Assembly (NCBI GenBank): GCA_021812865.1
Contig: JAKAMP010000005.1
Coordinates: 1-17,071, forward strand
Source of the DNA: Bacteroidota bacterium
GTDB lineage: Bacteria; Bacteroidota; Bacteroidia; Bacteroidales; JAAYUG01
Reading direction: 5' to 3'
DNA: 17,071 nt
Made by a program: the position numbers and the translations under genes. Each line of letters opens with the position of its first letter. The first letter of the stretch is position 1. The notes below the pieces were generated by a model. The model made no database searches and was not told the DNA's origin. It was given only the letters and a program-made list of their open reading frames with translations. This document shows positions 15,116-17,071 of this stretch, one piece after another.

Positions 15116-15844
15116 TTAAATGTAATAACCGATATTTTCGTTTGCTTTTCTAAGGCTTTCGGGGGTTCCCACGTCAATCCAGGGTTCATTATTGCAAGGC
15201 CAAACGTATATCGGTTCTGTCCGGGCCAGCCGGAGGTACAATTCGATGATGGAAAATGCGCCTTCCTCTATAATCATATCTGTCAATTCCGGATTGACAA
15301 CATGGATGCCGCAAAATGAAACCGGTTTCAGGCCATTTTCATCGCGTGAAATGATTTTTTCGCTTGTAGCGGCATTCTGCCATCCGCAGAGCCTATTTTC
15401 GCCATTCACTAGCAGCTGTCGTGAGGCGGGGCGGGCATTCACCGCCAGGGTAGCCAGGGCATGAGGCATTCGCGAATGAGCATCTATGAGCTGTTCCAGC
15501 CGAATAGCCGAAAGAATATCCACATTATGCAAGAGGAAAGGTCCTTGTCCCTGAAGCATAGGCGCAGCTTTTTTCAGTCCGCCGCCTGTGTCGAGCAGCC
15601 AATCCGATTCATCGGAAACCTCGATGGAAAGTCCAAAATTTTCGTGTTCTTCCAAAAAGCGAATGATCTGCCGGGCATGATGATGCACATTGATAACAAG
15701 CTGACTGAAACCTACCCCTGTCAGTTTCCGGATAAGAATTTCAAGAAGCGGAGTGCCGCTAACGGGGATCAGGGCCTTGGGAATGCTATCGGTAAAAGGC
15801 CTGAGGCGCGTACCAACCCCGGCGGCAAATATCATTGCTTTCAT
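15116..15844 (-). CDS. MurU-like sugar-1-phosphate nucleotidyltransferase
   Basis: A 242-residue nucleotidyltransferase. The nucleotide-binding signature AAGVGTRLRPFT is at 7-18 with Lys23 in the IPKAL stretch. LLDTGGGLKKA (83-93) is the sugar/base loop, HNVDIL (106-111) carries the metal-binding Asp109, and WIDVGTP (222-228) is the closing motif. Size and motifs are nearest to MurU, which makes UDP-MurNAc from MurNAc-1-phosphate; mannose-1-phosphate guanylyltransferases and HddC-type enzymes are close alternatives. ATG 15844 places the glycine-rich motif at the N-terminus as expected, whereas the frame to 15910 would overlap the upstream gene. It starts 32 nt after the kinase/RapZ-domain gene, so the two are probably one operon and act in sequence. 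Confidence 0.82.
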   Translation of the reverse strand: MKAMIFAAGVGTRLRPFTDSIPKALIPVSGTPLLEILIRKLTGVGFSQLVINVHHHARQIIRFLEEHENFGLSIEVSDESDWLLDTGGGLKKAAPMLQGQGPFLLHNVDILSAIRLEQLIDAHSRMPHALATLAVNARPASRQLLVNGENRLCGWQNAATSEKIISRDENGLKPVSFCGIHVVNPELTDMIIEEGAFSIIELYLRLARTEPIYVWPCNNEPWIDVGTPESLRKANENIGYYI

Positions 15845-15876
15845 ACACTCATTTTTTGGGCAGGAAATACGATCCT

Positions 15877-17071
15877 TTACATATTGTCCATGAGGTTTAG
15901 GTGGGAGCAAACAGCATCCACACCAAGAGTATGGCGAACATGGGCATACAATTGTTCAGCACAGTAAACAGAACGATGTCTTCCGCCGGTGCATCCGAAA
16001 CTGATCATCATGTTGGCATGGCCCCTTGCCCGGTAGTCGTGTATGGCATTATCGGCAAGGGCAAATACGTGGTTCAGGTACTCGCTCACTTCCGGTTTTT
16101 CTTCAAGAAATGCAATTACCGGCGCATCCTTGCCTGTCATTTCCTTATACTCGTCGAAGCGACCCGGGTTGGGCAGCGACCGGCAATCGAATACGAAACC
16201 ACCCCCATTCAGGGACTCATCGAAGGGGATACCCGATTTGAATGAAAAGCTTTTGATCCGCAGGGTAAATGTTTCGTGCTTTGAACCGATGGAGTTCAGG
16301 AACGGGTCCGATCCCAGCAGTTTCAGTGCAGTGGTCAGCTCCGGAAGCTCTATTCCCAGAGAATAATGCCCCAGGATGTATTCCAGGTTTTTCAGCGCAC
16401 CAGGGATGCTTTCAAGAAACAAGGGTTTGTTCTCATGAAGCCCCCTGAATCCATAGGCTCCCATAGCCTGGAGCAGGCGGATCAGAAGAAACCCAGGATA
16501 GTATCTCAGAAACTCCTCGGGGGGCACCTTGAATTCTTTCTCGAGTTCCCCTACGTAATGCGCAAGTAGCTCTTCCCTGGCTTCAAAAGGGAGAAAGGTT
16601 TTTGACTCGAACAGAAGGGATGCCACATCATATTGCAGGGCCCCCCGCCTGCCACCCTGGTAATCAATGTAATACAATGCATCATTGTGCAGCATGATGT
16701 TGCGCGACTGGAAGTCACGGTACAGGAAATAATCGCGTGGCACCTGTGCAAGAAAGCGGGCGAACTTCCTGAAATCATCCTCCAGAAACTGCTCATCGAA
16801 CTTCACTTTAGCAAACTTCAGAAAGTAATGTTTGAAGTAATTCAGATCCCAAAGCACCGACTGTTCATCGAACTCAGCGCGGGGATAACAAACGGAGGTA
16901 TCCAGTCCCTTTATGCCCAGGAACTGGATTCTGATCAGATCGGACAGGGTCTGTTTATATACCCTGATCACATCCTGGTTAAACACCCGCTGATGATCCC
17001 GGGTAAGAAAATCGATCAGGGTTTTATCGCCCAGGTCTTCGAGAAGGTACAACTGGTCCTCAGGCTGATAT
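15877..17071 (-). CDS. AmgK-like sugar kinase fused to RapZ C-terminal domain (5' end missing)
   Basis: The frame stays open to the window edge, so the N-terminus is missing, perhaps 70-90 residues. The first part is an aminoglycoside-phosphotransferase-fold kinase. YLLEDLGD begins it, the catalytic loop YRDFQSRN is at 16699-16722 (Asp as base, Asn as metal ligand) and IDYQGGR follows. These resemble AmgK, the anomeric kinase for MurNAc and GlcNAc. The last 130 or so residues (15880-16272) match the RapZ C-terminal domain: VFDCRSLPNP, then TGKDAPV, and near the end SFGCTGGRHRSVY (GCTGGRHRSV at 15967-15996). In Proteobacteria this domain senses glucosamine-6-phosphate. A MurU-like gene follows after 32 nt. 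The sugar substrate and the regulatory role of the RapZ part are inferred. Confidence 0.85.
   Translation of the reverse strand, partial: YQPEDQLYLLEDLGDKTLIDFLTRDHQRVFNQDVIRVYKQTLSDLIRIQFLGIKGLDTSVCYPRAEFDEQSVLWDLNYFKHYFLKFAKVKFDEQFLEDDFRKFARFLAQVPRDYFLYRDFQSRNIMLHNDALYYIDYQGGRRGALQYDVASLLFESKTFLPFEAREELLAHYVGELEKEFKVPPEEFLRYYPGFLLIRLLQAMGAYGFRGLHENKPLFLESIPGALKNLEYILGHYSLGIELPELTTALKLLGSDPFLNSIGSKHETFTLRIKSFSFKSGIPFDESLNGGGFVFDCRSLPNPGRFDEYKEMTGKDAPVIAFLEEKPEVSEYLNHVFALADNAIHDYRARGHANMMISFGCTGGRHRSVYCAEQLYAHVRHTLGVDAVCSHLNLMDNM

Noticed and set aside
15192..16569. Plus-strand open frames opposite the MurU-like and kinase/RapZ-domain genes
   Set aside because: They are antisense shadows of well-supported genes with no recognisable domain.

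Overview
The window looks like a chromosomal stretch from a member of the Bacteroidota, most likely Bacteroidales. It has moderate G+C. The protein families are typical of the phylum: DUF4293, a coiled-coil protein beside ZapA, a Bacteroides-like PyrB/PyrI pair and a kinase fused to a RapZ C-terminal domain. Six upstream regions carry the phylum's -7 promoter element TAnnTTTG. I see no insertion sequence, phage gene, tRNA, rRNA or CRISPR array. Family names come from motif recognition by eye, not from searches.

Left part (1-4165): the 5' end of an LptD-like outer-membrane gene faces away from an N-acetylmuramoyl-L-alanine amidase gene, which is followed by an MCE/MlaD-type lipid-transport gene. 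After a terminator comes dnaA, with one consensus DnaA box and one near-match just upstream. A perfect-palindrome terminator ends dnaA, only 7 nt before the next gene. Middle left (4173-7688): an IMPACT/YigZ gene, then pyrB and pyrI (both subunits of aspartate carbamoyltransferase), a convergent DUF4293 membrane-protein gene, and a SirB1/transglutaminase-like gene.

Middle (7696-10106, minus strand): a coiled-coil gene, zapA, a strong 6S RNA candidate, then rny (RNase Y). The probable rny terminator lies inside the 3' end of the converging SirB1-like gene. Middle right (10539-14150): anmK, a four-copy CTAACTA repeat in a long leader, a secreted C69-family dipeptidase and rplS.

Right edge (14274-17071, minus strand): a lone cysH of the APS-reductase type, then a two-gene unit that runs off the window. 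That unit is an AmgK-like sugar kinase fused to a RapZ C-terminal domain, followed by a MurU-like sugar-1-phosphate nucleotidyltransferase. With anmK and the amidase it gives the window a cell-wall turnover and recycling theme. AnmK, an AmgK-like kinase and a MurU-like enzyme would be three of the four steps of the Pseudomonas-type AnmK-MupP-AmgK-MurU route. The kinase/RapZ-domain fusion is the most interesting protein here, and the 6S RNA locus is the most interesting non-coding element.
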